NCBI RefSeq assembly: GCF_024519465.1
Contig: NZ_JALJRW010000029.1
Span: 1-41,308 of the forward strand
DNA from: Stenotrophomonas sp. Ste86
Lineage (GTDB): Bacteria > Pseudomonadota > Gammaproteobacteria > Xanthomonadales > Xanthomonadaceae
Length of the DNA stretch: 41,308 nt
Direction: 5' to 3'
The position numbers and the translations under genes were made by a program. Positions within the stretch are counted from its first letter, which is position 1, and each line of letters starts with the position of its first letter. This document shows, piece by piece, positions 1 to 7,150 of the stretch. The notes beneath the pieces are model-generated. The model was not told where the DNA came from. It did not search any database and worked only from the letters and a program-made list of their open reading frames with translations.

Positions 1-385
1 CCCCTGGCGCAAATGTCCCCCGGCCTGGCGGCCTCCTCCTTTATTTTGCCCAGGCACCTACCGGCCGCTACGGGGCTCGGCTTGCGGTGCGCAGGCGGAA
101 GCCGCGCTTTTCTGACGGCAGTCGGTGGGTCGGGCGCTGAGGCCCATGCCCTCTTTAGTCTTGCCCAGGCGCCTACCGGCCGCCACGAGGCTCGGCTTGC
201 GATACACAGGTGGAAGCCTGGCTTTTCTGGCGCTGGTCGGTGGGTCGGGCGCTGGGCCCCCATGCCCTTGGAGGCGAAATAAAGGGGGAGGGGGCGGCCG
301 CAGGCCGACGCCGGAGGACATTCGCCGGAAAGGGTATGGGGGCCCAGCGCCCGACCCGCCGACCCCCGCGCCGATCCGCCAAATG
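1..385. repeat. Non-coding repeat block: two 115-bp tandem copies plus a large inverted repeat
   Basis: No credible gene lies here. Two direct copies (about 46-160 and 161-275) each begin TTGCCCAGG and contain GTCGGTGGGTCGGGCGCTG exactly 115 bp apart (121 and 236). The end of copy two (235-269) is matched by an inverted arm at 330-364 with about two mismatches over 35 bp, enclosing a 60-bp G-rich loop. The left end (about 13-45) also resembles the reverse complement of about 281-322, so the block looks like nested copies of one palindromic element. It lies downstream of the minus-strand gene ending at 386. The short reading frames here change frame between repeat copies and look spurious. The element family is not recognised with certainty. 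Confidence 0.7.
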
Positions 386-811
386 TCAGTGCCGATCGGC
401 CTGCAGGTTGTCGAACGTCTCGGTGTAATCCTTGAACTCCGGAATCCGCTTCACCAGGTCCGGCGGAATCGGCTGCATCCCGTCGGGGACCTGGATCTTG
501 ACCGAACGCTTGGCCGGGTCCGGCGGGGCGTCGGTGAGCGTGTTCTGACGCAGCACCTGCAGCTGACCGAACATGCCCTGCAACAGCGCCTGCTGGCTGG
601 CGTCGAGCGGAATCTCGATCTCGTCGATCTTCATGTGCCCGTTGGGCAGCACGATGATGTTCGGGGCCGGCGCGCGGCGCACCGTCAGCATGCCGTCGCT
701 GACCGTGATCTTCGGCTTGCTGCGCTCGGCGCGGTGGTTGCGGTATTCCTGATCGCAGCCGGTGGCGGCCAGACAGAACAGGGCGAACAGCAGCAGGCAC
801 AGCTTTTTCAT
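386..811 (-). CDS. Small predicted lipoprotein, YggN/DUF2884-like core
   Basis: 141 aa. The N-terminus has a lysine-rich start, a hydrophobic core and a lipobox ending in Cys19 (LAATGC), so the mature protein should be lipid-anchored. The mid-region PNGHMKIDEIEIPLDASQQ resembles the ITPQGELLINGKTVPTTASQ stretch of the next lipoprotein (904-1497), suggesting a shortened paralogue of the YggN/DUF2884 type. It lacks the longer C-terminal helical part of that protein. No Shine-Dalgarno is visible before the ATG, and an intrinsic terminator (829-858) sits just 17 nt upstream of the start codon. It may therefore depend on read-through or on a promoter inside the upstream region. Function unknown. 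Confidence 0.75.
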   Translation of the reverse strand: MKKLCLLLFALFCLAATGCDQEYRNHRAERSKPKITVSDGMLTVRRAPAPNIIVLPNGHMKIDEIEIPLDASQQALLQGMFGQLQVLRQNTLTDAPPDPAKRSVKIQVPDGMQPIPPDLVKRIPEFKDYTETFDNLQADRH

Positions 812-828
812 GGCAGGCAGCGCACAGC

Positions 829-858
829 AAAAAGGGGAGGACTAGTGTAGTCCTCCCC
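829..858 (-). terminator. Intrinsic terminator of the YtrA-like operon
   Basis: Read on the minus strand, a perfect 10-bp GC-rich stem (arms 849-858 and 834-843, loop 844-848) is followed by five T residues (833-829). It lies 45 nt after the stop of the lipoprotein gene at 904 and 17 nt before the ATG of the gene at 386-811. It therefore separates the YtrA-like operon from the last small gene, or acts as a partial read-through terminator. Confidence 0.8.
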
Positions 859-903
859 CGTGCGTGTAGACCCGGCTGCGACCGAACGTCGCAGCCCCGG
901 CGC

Positions 904-1497
904 TTACTTGCCGCAGTCGTCGATGTCGCTCTGGTCCATCGTGGCATAGGGCTTGAAGGCCGGCAGCGCGGCCGCGAGTGCCTGCTGCTTGTTCATCATT
1001 TCCGGCAGCAGCGTGCACAGCTGCTTGGCCTTTTCCTCGATCTTGCTGGTTTCGGCATTCACGCGTTCCTCGATGCCGTTGGTATCCCCGGAGAAAATGC
1101 CCTTGAGCGCCTCGCCGGCCGCCTTCACGCCGAGGTTGGCGCCGGCCACGCCGATGTCCATGCCGGCGCCGGCAATCGCCTCGACCTGCTTGCGGTAATC
1201 CAGCAGCAGCGCGCGCTGGCTGGCGGTGGTGGGAACCGTCTTGCCATTGATCAGCAGCTCGCCCTGCGGGGTGATCTCGGCCTTGTCGGACTGATCGTTG
1301 GAAATCTTGATGTTGCCTTGGGCCATTTCCTTGCGCGCCTTGTCGGTGGCCTCCTGCACGGTCTTGCCCACCGTGGTGTCGGCGGTGGCCGAGGCGGTCT
1401 TGGTGGTGGCCGGAGTGGCCTTGCCGGCATCCTGGTTGCCGCAGGCAGCCAGCGGCAGGCACAGCAGCAGGGCGGGCAGCAGCAGTCGGGTCGTCAT
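904..1497 (-). CDS. YggN/DUF2884-like lipoprotein
   Basis: 197 aa. The start at 1497 is chosen because an AAGGAA Shine-Dalgarno precedes it and the signal peptide then begins correctly. An upstream in-frame start at 1539 would overlap the previous gene. The signal peptide ends in a lipobox (LPLAAC, Cys about 19), so an envelope lipoprotein is expected. The core stretch ITPQGELLINGKTVPTTASQ followed by a long helical region (IEERVNAETSKIEEKAKQL) matches the YggN/DUF2884 pattern as I recall it. It is the last gene of the YtrA-like operon, 38 nt after the GSGD protein, and is followed by the terminator at 829-858. Molecular function unknown. Confidence 0.8.
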   Translation of the reverse strand: MTTRLLLPALLLCLPLAACGNQDAGKATPATTKTASATADTTVGKTVQEATDKARKEMAQGNIKISNDQSDKAEITPQGELLINGKTVPTTASQRALLLDYRKQVEAIAGAGMDIGVAGANLGVKAAGEALKGIFSGDTNGIEERVNAETSKIEEKAKQLCTLLPEMMNKQQALAAALPAFKPYATMDQSDIDDCGK

Positions 1498-1535
1498 GCG
1501 CGCATTCCTTGGGATGAAGTAAGGGGAAGTCACAG

Positions 1536-2420
1536 TCACTTGCCGCGGGGCAGCTGCACGCGGCCGCCGACGCCGCTGTGGCGCACGTCGCCACTGCCGC
1601 TGTGCGACACGGTGAGGTCGCCGGCGACGTCGCGCACGGTGACATCGCCCGAACCATGGCGTTCGACCGCGACATTGCCGCCGACGCCGCGCAGGTCCAC
1701 ATCGCCCGAACCCACGTTGCCGATGCTTACATTGCCCTTGACCTGGCGCAGGTCGGCATCGCCGGAGCCGATCGTGCCCAGTTCGACGTTGCCCTGCACG
1801 GTGTCCATTTCAAGGTCACCCGAACCGATGGTGCCGACCTTCGCACTGCCGCGCACGTTGCGCGCCTTGAAATCGCCCGAACCCACCGACAGCACGTTGA
1901 GCGCACCGGCGCCATCGAGGATCACATCACCCGAGCCGATCGCGGCGGTGACCAGGCCCTTGATGTCCTGCAGCTTGATGTCGCCCGAGCCGACATCGGC
2001 GCTGAGCGAATGGGCGCCAGTGACGCTGGCATCGCCCGAGCCGACCTTCAACTGCACCAGCAGGGTGTCCGGCACGCTGCCGCGCAGGTCCAGGTAGGCA
2101 TAGCTGTTGCCGCTCAGCGTGAAGCCGGGCCCGACCTCGCGCTTGAGCCGCACGATCAGCTTGCCGTCCACCTTCTGCTGGGTCACGGTCAGCTCGCGCA
2201 GCCAATCGGCGTTGGAGGCACACGCACGGCCGGCGAGCTGGGCCGGCCCCGGCCCGGCGGTAAGCACCAGGTCGTGCTGGTTGACCTCGAACACCACCGC
2301 CTTCGCGCCGGCCAGATCGAGCTTGAGGTCGCGCGGTTCGTTGAACTTGCACTGCGGCTCGGCAGCGAACGCAGACAGCGGCAGCAACAACAGGGAAGCG
2401 ACAGCGAGGGTGCGGATCAT
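1536..2420 (-). CDS. Exported GSGD-repeat beta-solenoid protein (DUF2807/DUF4097-like)
   Basis: 294 aa with a Sec signal peptide (cleavage about AFA|AEP, residue 19). After about 120 residues the protein becomes a regular ladder with nine GSGD motifs spaced 17-19 residues apart, separated by short beta-strand segments. This is typical of the putative head-GIN (DUF2807) and related DUF4097 beta-solenoid families. It ends in a basic LPRGK tail with no sorting signal or membrane anchor that I can see. GGAG precedes the ATG. It lies 36 nt after the ABC permease and 38 nt before the lipoprotein, so it is probably co-transcribed with both. A periplasmic or surface-exposed location is inferred; no catalytic motif is visible. 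Confidence 0.82.
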   Translation of the reverse strand: MIRTLAVASLLLLPLSAFAAEPQCKFNEPRDLKLDLAGAKAVVFEVNQHDLVLTAGPGPAQLAGRACASNADWLRELTVTQQKVDGKLIVRLKREVGPGFTLSGNSYAYLDLRGSVPDTLLVQLKVGSGDASVTGAHSLSADVGSGDIKLQDIKGLVTAAIGSGDVILDGAGALNVLSVGSGDFKARNVRGSAKVGTIGSGDLEMDTVQGNVELGTIGSGDADLRQVKGNVSIGNVGSGDVDLRGVGGNVAVERHGSGDVTVRDVAGDLTVSHSGSGDVRHSGVGGRVQLPRGK

Positions 2421-2456
2421 GTGAGACTCCAGAAGGATGTCGGGAACGAACGTCGG

Positions 2457-3488
2457 TCAGATTTCGCCGGCGCGGCGACGCAGGCGGATGGCGAGGATGA
2501 TGAACACCACGCCGACCGCAGCACCGATCCAGATGTCGGGCAGGCTCAGGGCGGCCAGCTGGTTGGACGGGGCCAGCGCGGCGACCAGGTTGTCGCGGTC
2601 ACCGATCACCGCGCGCAGCTGGTCGGCGCGGTAGAACACATCGCTGCCCGGCAGGGTGCCCAGCAGCAGGCGACCGACGATGTTCTTCCAGAACCAGCCG
2701 CTGGTGCTGTCGAACGCACTCATCAGGTGGGTGGTGCTGACGATGATGCCGGCAAACAGCGGCAGCATCACCGCCCACAGGAACGGCTTGGTCTTGGCCC
2801 AGGCCGAGCACAGCAGCAGCCAGCCCACGCTCGGCAGCGCCCACAGCAGGTACACCGGAATCCAGGACAGGTGGCCGGCGACGATGCTCAACGGACTGGC
2901 CGGGCCCCAGATCAGGGTCATCGGGTCGCCGCCATGGGTGAGCACAACCACGCTGATGATCAGCAGGAAACCGAACATGGTCAGGATCGAGGCGATCACC
3001 GCGATCAACGGCGCCACCAGCAGTGCGCTCAGCGCCTTGGACAGCACGGTCTGGGTGTCCGACAGCGGCAGCGACTTCCAGAACAGGATGCTGCGGTCGC
3101 GGCGGTCGTCATACAGCGCGCCCAGGCAGTAGAAGAACACCACGAAGGCCAGCACGATGAATGGCCACAGCGAACTGAGGATGAGCGTCAGGTCCAGCCC
3201 GTTGGCCAGGTTGTGCAGGTCCTCGGCATCGAGCTTCTGGGTCAGCAGGCCGAGGTCGAGGCCGTTGATGTTGACGTTTTCATTGTCGATCACGATGCCG
3301 CCGCCCTTGGCCGCGCGGTTCATGGCCAGCAGACCGAACAGGATGCCGACAAGACTCATCACCAGCGAAATGGCACCGGCAATCAACGGCGCGTACAGGA
3401 ACCCGCCGCGGTTCTCCCAGTATTCGCGCTTGAGCATCCACTTGAAGGTACTGGCCTTGCTGATGGGGTGGTAGTGGACGGTGTTCAT
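2457..3488 (-). CDS. ABC-2 type transporter permease
   Basis: 343 aa membrane protein. A cytoplasmic N-terminus (FKWMLKREYWENRGG) is followed by about six hydrophobic segments near residues 33-55, 108-125, 150-180, 203-222, 233-250 and 315-335, and a basic C-terminus (RLRRRAGEI). This layout fits the ABC-2 permease class of the YtrC/YtrD and ABC-2 export type. Its ATG overlaps the TGA of the ATPase gene as ATGA, so translation should be coupled and the pair almost certainly forms one transporter. Substrate unknown; the exported neighbours suggest an envelope-related role. Confidence 0.88.
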   Translation of the reverse strand: MNTVHYHPISKASTFKWMLKREYWENRGGFLYAPLIAGAISLVMSLVGILFGLLAMNRAAKGGGIVIDNENVNINGLDLGLLTQKLDAEDLHNLANGLDLTLILSSLWPFIVLAFVVFFYCLGALYDDRRDRSILFWKSLPLSDTQTVLSKALSALLVAPLIAVIASILTMFGFLLIISVVVLTHGGDPMTLIWGPASPLSIVAGHLSWIPVYLLWALPSVGWLLLCSAWAKTKPFLWAVMLPLFAGIIVSTTHLMSAFDSTSGWFWKNIVGRLLLGTLPGSDVFYRADQLRAVIGDRDNLVAALAPSNQLAALSLPDIWIGAAVGVVFIILAIRLRRRAGEI

Positions 3489-4360
3489 GCGTAGGTTCCC
3501 TTCATGATGGCCACGAACAGGTCCGCCAGCCCCGGGCTGCGGATCTCGCCCAGGGGCGTGAGCTGGGCGCGTGGCACCCCGTCGAACAACAGCACGGTCT
3601 TGCCGAACGGCAGGGCGCGCTCATCGATCGGCTGCAACGCGCGCGCCGCCTCCAGTGCATCGGCCGACACCAGCACTTCGCTGTAGCGGTCGCCGATGTC
3701 TTCCATGTCGGTGGTGAGCACGATGCGGCCGTCGCGGATGAACATGACATCGGTGAGGATGTGCTCGATCTCTTCGACCTGGTGGGTGGTGACGATGATC
3801 GTCTTCTGCTCGTCGAAGTAATCTTCCAGCAGGCGCTGGTAGAACTCCTTGCGGTACAGGATGTCCAGGCCGAGGGTGGGCTCGTCGAGCACCAGCACCT
3901 TGGCGTCGATGGCCATCACCAATGCCAGGTGCAGCTGCACGATCATGCCCTTGGACAGTTCACGCACGCGCTGCCTGGGCTGCAGCTTGGTCGAGGCCAG
4001 GAAGCGTTCGCAACGGGCACGGTCGAAGCGCGGATGCACGCCGGCGACGAAATCGATCGCCTCGCGCACCTTCATCCAGCGCGGCAGCACGGCCACGTCG
4101 GCGATGAAGCACACATCGTTCATCAGTGCGTTGCGCTGCACGGCCGGGTCCAGCCCCAGCACCTGCAGCTCGCCTTCCACCGTGGTCAAGCCAAGCAGCG
4201 CCTTGAGCAGGGTGGTCTTGCCGGCGCCGTTGGGGCCGATCAGGCCGGTGATCCGGCCCGGGGCGATGGTGAAGCTGGTGTTGTCCAGCGCCACGGTCTG
4301 TTTATAGGCCTTGCGCAGGCCGCGGGCGGAGATGACGACATCACTTGCAACAGCATTCAT
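3485..4360 (-). CDS. ABC transporter ATP-binding protein (YtrB-like)
   Basis: 291 aa. The start at 4360 is chosen because it overlaps the stop of the GntR gene as ATGA and a GGGGAAA Shine-Dalgarno precedes it. A longer frame to 4435 would run into the regulator gene. Visible motifs are Walker A (GPNGAGKTT), a degenerate signature (LSKGM instead of LSGGQ), Walker B with DEPTLGLD, and the H-loop in TTHQVEE. It energises the permease encoded next. The regulator-ATPase-permease order is that of YtrA-type operons in Bacillus and Xanthomonas. Confidence 0.9.
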   Translation of the reverse strand: MNAVASDVVISARGLRKAYKQTVALDNTSFTIAPGRITGLIGPNGAGKTTLLKALLGLTTVEGELQVLGLDPAVQRNALMNDVCFIADVAVLPRWMKVREAIDFVAGVHPRFDRARCERFLASTKLQPRQRVRELSKGMIVQLHLALVMAIDAKVLVLDEPTLGLDILYRKEFYQRLLEDYFDEQKTIIVTTHQVEEIEHILTDVMFIRDGRIVLTTDMEDIGDRYSEVLVSADALEAARALQPIDERALPFGKTVLLFDGVPRAQLTPLGEIRSPGLADLFVAIMKGTYA

Positions 4361-4719
4361 GAGGATTTCCCCTGGGGCAGCAATTCGTCGAGGTTCAGGC
4401 CCAGGCGTTGGATGCGCTCCAGCACCAGCGGCCATTCTTCATTGAGGAACCGGTCGCGCTCGCTGCTGCGCAGCTGCGTGGCCGCTTCTTCGGTCATGAA
4501 CATACCCAGCCCGCGGCGCTTCTCGACCAGGCCTTCGTCAGCCAGTTCCTGGTAAGCGCGCGATACGGTGATGGGGTTGAGCTGGTACTCGGCGGCAACC
4601 TGCCGGACCGAGGGCAGGGCGTCGCCAGGCTTGATGATGCCGTCAAGCATCATGGCGATCACGCGTTCCTTCAGCTGACGGTAGATCGGAGCGCCATCGC
4701 TCCATTGGATATCGCTCAT
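4357..4719 (-). CDS. GntR-family regulator, YtrA subfamily
   Basis: 120 aa, the short length of the YtrA subfamily: an N-terminal winged helix-turn-helix (APIYRQLKERVIAMMLDGI, then SVRQVAAEYQLNPITVSRAYQ) followed by only a short helical tail in place of a large effector domain. The stop overlaps the ATPase start (ATGA), and its ATG lies 2 nt after the stop of the small gene 4722-4976. It probably represses this operon by binding GGTG-N16-CACC at 5001-5024, which covers the -10. That site form is, from memory, the one described for the YtrA-like regulator of Xanthomonas citri. The inducing signal is not evident from sequence. Confidence 0.9.
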   Translation of the reverse strand: MSDIQWSDGAPIYRQLKERVIAMMLDGIIKPGDALPSVRQVAAEYQLNPITVSRAYQELADEGLVEKRRGLGMFMTEEAATQLRSSERDRFLNEEWPLVLERIQRLGLNLDELLPQGKSS

Positions 4720-4721
4720 GG

Positions 4722-4976
4722 TCAGCTCCGTGGGTTCAGCGACTGTGCGAATGAGAAGTAAGGCATGGACAGGGAGCTGTGCAGCCGGCGGGGAGGCGTG
4801 GGGGCGCCGTTGGCGGTCCCTGCCTCGATGACACCTGCGTCCTGCGGGCTTTCAAACGCACCGGAGGCGGCAATCGTGCCGACCTCGCTGGCAGGGGCAC
4901 CCAGCCAGCCGAGCAGCAGCAGCGCGGAGGCGGCGGTGACGGCTTTGGCGGATTGGTGGCGGCGCATGCGGTTCAT
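4722..4976 (-). CDS. Small exported protein, first gene of the YtrA-like operon
   Basis: 84 aa. The start at 4976 is preceded by an AGGGGAA Shine-Dalgarno and lies 25 nt inside a well-placed promoter and operator. The N-terminus is basic (MNRMRRHQSAK) followed by a hydrophobic stretch ending near LGAPAS, so a signal peptide or single membrane anchor is likely. The rest is low in charge and ends with LSMPYFSFAQSLNPRS, which contrasts with the variable middle and may be the functional part. Its stop lies 2 nt before the GntR start, so translation is probably coupled. No family recognised. It could be a regulatory leader or a small partner of the ABC transporter. Confidence 0.65.
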   Translation of the reverse strand: MNRMRRHQSAKAVTAASALLLLGWLGAPASEVGTIAASGAFESPQDAGVIEAGTANGAPTPPRRLHSSLSMPYFSFAQSLNPRS

Positions 4977-5000
4977 GGGCTTCCCCTGCATCAGGTGACT

Positions 5001-5024
5001 GGTGTTGTATGCAACTATAACACC
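5001..5024. promoter_or_regulatory. Predicted YtrA operator, GGTG-N16-CACC
   Basis: An exact GGTG-N16-CACC site, extended inward to GGTGTT...AACACC, with an AT-rich core. It overlaps the predicted -10 of the minus-strand operon and lies 24 nt upstream of the first start codon. The 8-bp core alone could occur by chance about once in a window this size, so position and inner symmetry carry the argument. Confidence 0.75.
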
Positions 5025-5041
5025 GGCACGCCGAAGTGCAA
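5014..5041 (-). promoter_or_regulatory. Promoter of the YtrA-like operon
   Basis: On the minus strand, -35 TTGCAC (5041-5036) is separated by 16 nt from -10 TATAGT (5019-5014). The -10 lies inside the predicted operator, as expected for repression by a YtrA-type regulator. The first gene starts at 4976. Confidence 0.65.
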
Positions 5042-5321
5042 CAGGTTGCCGTCCCCAACTGATGGCAGGGGTGTGACAACGCGGGGTACGTCTACTCAAG
5101 GTATTGATTAGTAAAGAATTCAAGGGGGAGTGGATGGCGGGGTGGGGTGCGCCTTCATTCAGCCAGGTCAATGGTAGGTCAGCCCATGTGGCTATTCAGG
5201 TGAACATCGGGGGGGCGGGGGACGTGTCGACCAACACCGCCAAGGTCGGCAAGGCCGGCACCATGTTCCTGTCGAAACCACGACGCTTACTCCTATGCGG
5301 CCCGGCCTTGGGCGCCGTCGC

Positions 5322-5351
5322 GCGTCTGGGCGCGCAAGGTCGCCCAGACGC
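5322..5351. repeat. Perfect 11-bp inverted repeat with 8-nt loop
   Basis: The arms 5322-5332 and 5341-5351 (GCGTCTGGGCG and its complement) enclose an 8-nt loop. It lies about 100 nt upstream of the peroxidase ATG and just before a TATAGT hexamer. It could be a regulator site or an RNA hairpin; no T-run follows, so a terminator is unlikely. Confidence 0.5.
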
Positions 5352-5453
5352 AAAAGTGCCGGTGATATAGTGCGAAACGGCCCGTTGACGGCGTTTTCCG
5401 CCGCCCTGTCAGGCACCTTTTCTCCCTGTTCGCCCTTTTCGTGGAGTGTTGCA

Positions 5454-6062
5454 ATGCGCCAGATCCGTTCCGTGCCATCCCCGCGCCGCGCCAGCTTTGT
5501 TCGCGCCCGCCGCTGGGGCGCAACGCTGCTGCTGGGCGGGCTGCTGGCCACTGCCGGTGCCCACGCCGCCGACCTGCTGGACCTGAGCTACCGGCCGCTG
5601 GCGGGCAAGGCCGAGGTCAACCTGCAGAAGCAGTACGGCGGCAAGGTGCTGCTGGTGGTCAATACCGCCAGCAAGTGCGGTTTCACCCCGCAGTACGAAG
5701 GCCTGGAGGCGCTGCAGCAGAAGTATGCGGCGCGCGGTTTCTCGGTGCTGGGCTTCCCGTCCAACGACTTCAAGGGGCAGGAGCCGGGTAGCGAGGCGCA
5801 GATCCAGGAATTCTGCACGCTGACCTACGGGGTCAAGTTCCCGATGTTCCAGAAGGTGCAGGTCACCGGGCCGGACGCTACGCCGCTGTACCAGCGCCTG
5901 GCCGCCGCTACCGGTGTCGAGCCGGGCTGGAATTTCCACAAATATCTGGTGTCGCGCGATGGTCGCGTAGTCGGGCAATTCCCCAGCAAGGTCAAGCCGG
6001 ACGACAAGGCGCTGGTCGCGGCGATCGAACGTGAGCTGTCCGTCACGGCTGCAAAGCGCTGA
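5454..6062 (+). CDS. Periplasmic glutathione peroxidase family protein
   Basis: 202 aa. The ATG at 5454 follows a GGAG ribosome site; the frame is open further upstream but without a signal for initiation. An N-terminal signal peptide (basic start, LLLGGLLATAGAHA, cleavage about residue 38) targets it to the periplasm. The catalytic cysteine is Cys75 in NTASKCGFTPQY, followed by GFPSNDFKGQEPG and the WNFHKYLV block with the conserved Trp-Asn pair. The peroxidatic residue is Cys, not Sec, and bacterial members of this kind usually use thioredoxin-type reductants. Expected role: reduction of hydrogen or lipid peroxides in the envelope. An FKBP isomerase gene follows 84 nt downstream. Confidence 0.9.
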   Translation: MRQIRSVPSPRRASFVRARRWGATLLLGGLLATAGAHAADLLDLSYRPLAGKAEVNLQKQYGGKVLLVVNTASKCGFTPQYEGLEALQQKYAARGFSVLGFPSNDFKGQEPGSEAQIQEFCTLTYGVKFPMFQKVQVTGPDATPLYQRLAAATGVEPGWNFHKYLVSRDGRVVGQFPSKVKPDDKALVAAIERELSVTAAKR

Positions 6063-6146
6063 CGTCCTCGACATCTCGCATGTGCGTGCGACAATGATCG
6101 CTTTCGCGCCGACGTCGGCGTCCAGTCACTTCCAGGAAAGCAGCGA

Positions 6147-7127
6147 ATGAAGATGGGAATGCGCGGCGCCGCGGCGTCGGTTCTGATTCTGGCGATGGGT
6201 GCCACCGGTACCGTGATGTCGCAACAACCGGCCGCGCGTGCGGCCGTCAAGGAGACCTCCGCTTTGAACTCCCAACGGGAAAAGCTCGGCTACGCCATCG
6301 GCATCGATGTGGCCAACTCGTTCGCCCCGATCTCCAGCGAGATCGATCTGGTGGCACTGCGTCGCGCCATCACCAATGCCTTCGAAGGCAAGCAGCCGCT
6401 GATCAGCCAGGAAGAAGCGCAGAAGACCGACGGCGCGCTGCGCCAGGCGATGGCCGCCAAAAGTGGCCAGCCGGTGCCGGGCGTGGCCCCGGGTACCCCG
6501 GCGCCGAAGGTGGACCGTGAAAAGGTCGGCCTGATGCTGGGCAGCTACGCCGTTGGCCCGTCGCTGGCGCCGCTGAAGGACGATCTGGACCTGGATGCGC
6601 TGTTCGACGCGATCGGTACCACCTTCAACAAGGGCACCGCCAAGATGACCCCGGAGCAGGCCAAGGCCACGCTGGAAGGGTTCATGGCCGGCAAGCAGGC
6701 TGAAATGCAGGCCCAGGCGTCGGCCAAGGCCGGTACCAACCGGACCGAGGGCAATGCCTTCCTGGCCAAAAACAAGACCGTGCCGGGCGTGGTCACCACC
6801 CCGTCGGGCCTGCAGTACCAGGTGCTGCGTCCGGGTTCGGGCGAGCGTCCGATGCCGACCAGCAAGGTCCGCGTGAACTACGAAGGCAAGCTGCTGGACG
6901 GCACCGTCTTCGACAGCAGCTACGAGCGCGGCCAGCCGATCGAGTTCGGCCTGGACCAGGTCATCAAGGGCTGGTCCGAAGGCGTTTCGCTGATGCCGAC
7001 CGGGTCCAAGTACCGCTTCTGGATCCCGGGCGAGCTGGCCTACGGCGAACAGGGCACGCCGGGCGGTCCGATCGGTCCGAACGCGACGCTGACCTTCGAC
7101 GTCGAACTGCTCAACGTCCTGCCGTAA
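6147..7127 (+). CDS. FKBP-type peptidyl-prolyl isomerase with duplicated N-terminal domain
   Basis: 326 aa. An AGGAAAG ribosome site precedes the ATG. A signal peptide (about residues 1-24) indicates periplasmic export. The C-terminal FKBP domain (about 220-325) has the expected [27 protein letters not shown] and [11 protein letters not shown] blocks, so it should be an active proline isomerase of the FkpA/Mip/FklB type. The N-terminal dimerisation region appears twice: residues 44-102 (REKLGYAIG...LISQEEAQ) and 124-180 (REKVGLMLG...MTPEQAK), joined by a Pro/Gly-rich linker. This makes it longer than the usual 230-270 aa. Likely role: folding of envelope proteins. Confidence 0.9.
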   Translation: MKMGMRGAAASVLILAMGATGTVMSQQPAARAAVKETSALNSQREKLGYAIGIDVANSFAPISSEIDLVALRRAITNAFEGKQPLISQEEAQKTDGALRQAMAAKSGQPVPGVAPGTPAPKVDREKVGLMLGSYAVGPSLAPLKDDLDLDALFDAIGTTFNKGTAKMTPEQAKATLEGFMAGKQAEMQAQASAKAGTNRTEGNAFLAKNKTVPGVVTTPSGLQYQVLRPGSGERPMPTSKVRVNYEGKLLDGTVFDSSYERGQPIEFGLDQVIKGWSEGVSLMPTGSKYRFWIPGELAYGEQGTPGGPIGPNATLTFDVELLNVLP

Positions 7128-7150
7128 GCGAAACTGGAGTCACCACGGAC

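Larger units (their letters stand above)
4977..5453. other. Divergent intergenic region between the YtrA-like operon and glutathione peroxidase
   Basis: This 477-bp stretch holds the YtrA promoter and operator at its left end, an AT-richer patch near 5100-5120, a G-rich run near 5208-5222 and an 11-bp inverted repeat at 5322-5351. A TATAGT hexamer at 5366-5371 could be the -10 for the peroxidase gene, but no good -35 accompanies it. Open frames here are short, lack ribosome sites and are not credible genes. Confidence 0.5.

Noticed and set aside
13..850. Several reading frames of 70-240 aa in the left repeat block, on both strands
   Set aside because: They are products of the 115-bp repeat (similar peptides appear in different frames), have no ribosome sites, and the longest overlaps the lipoprotein gene antisense.
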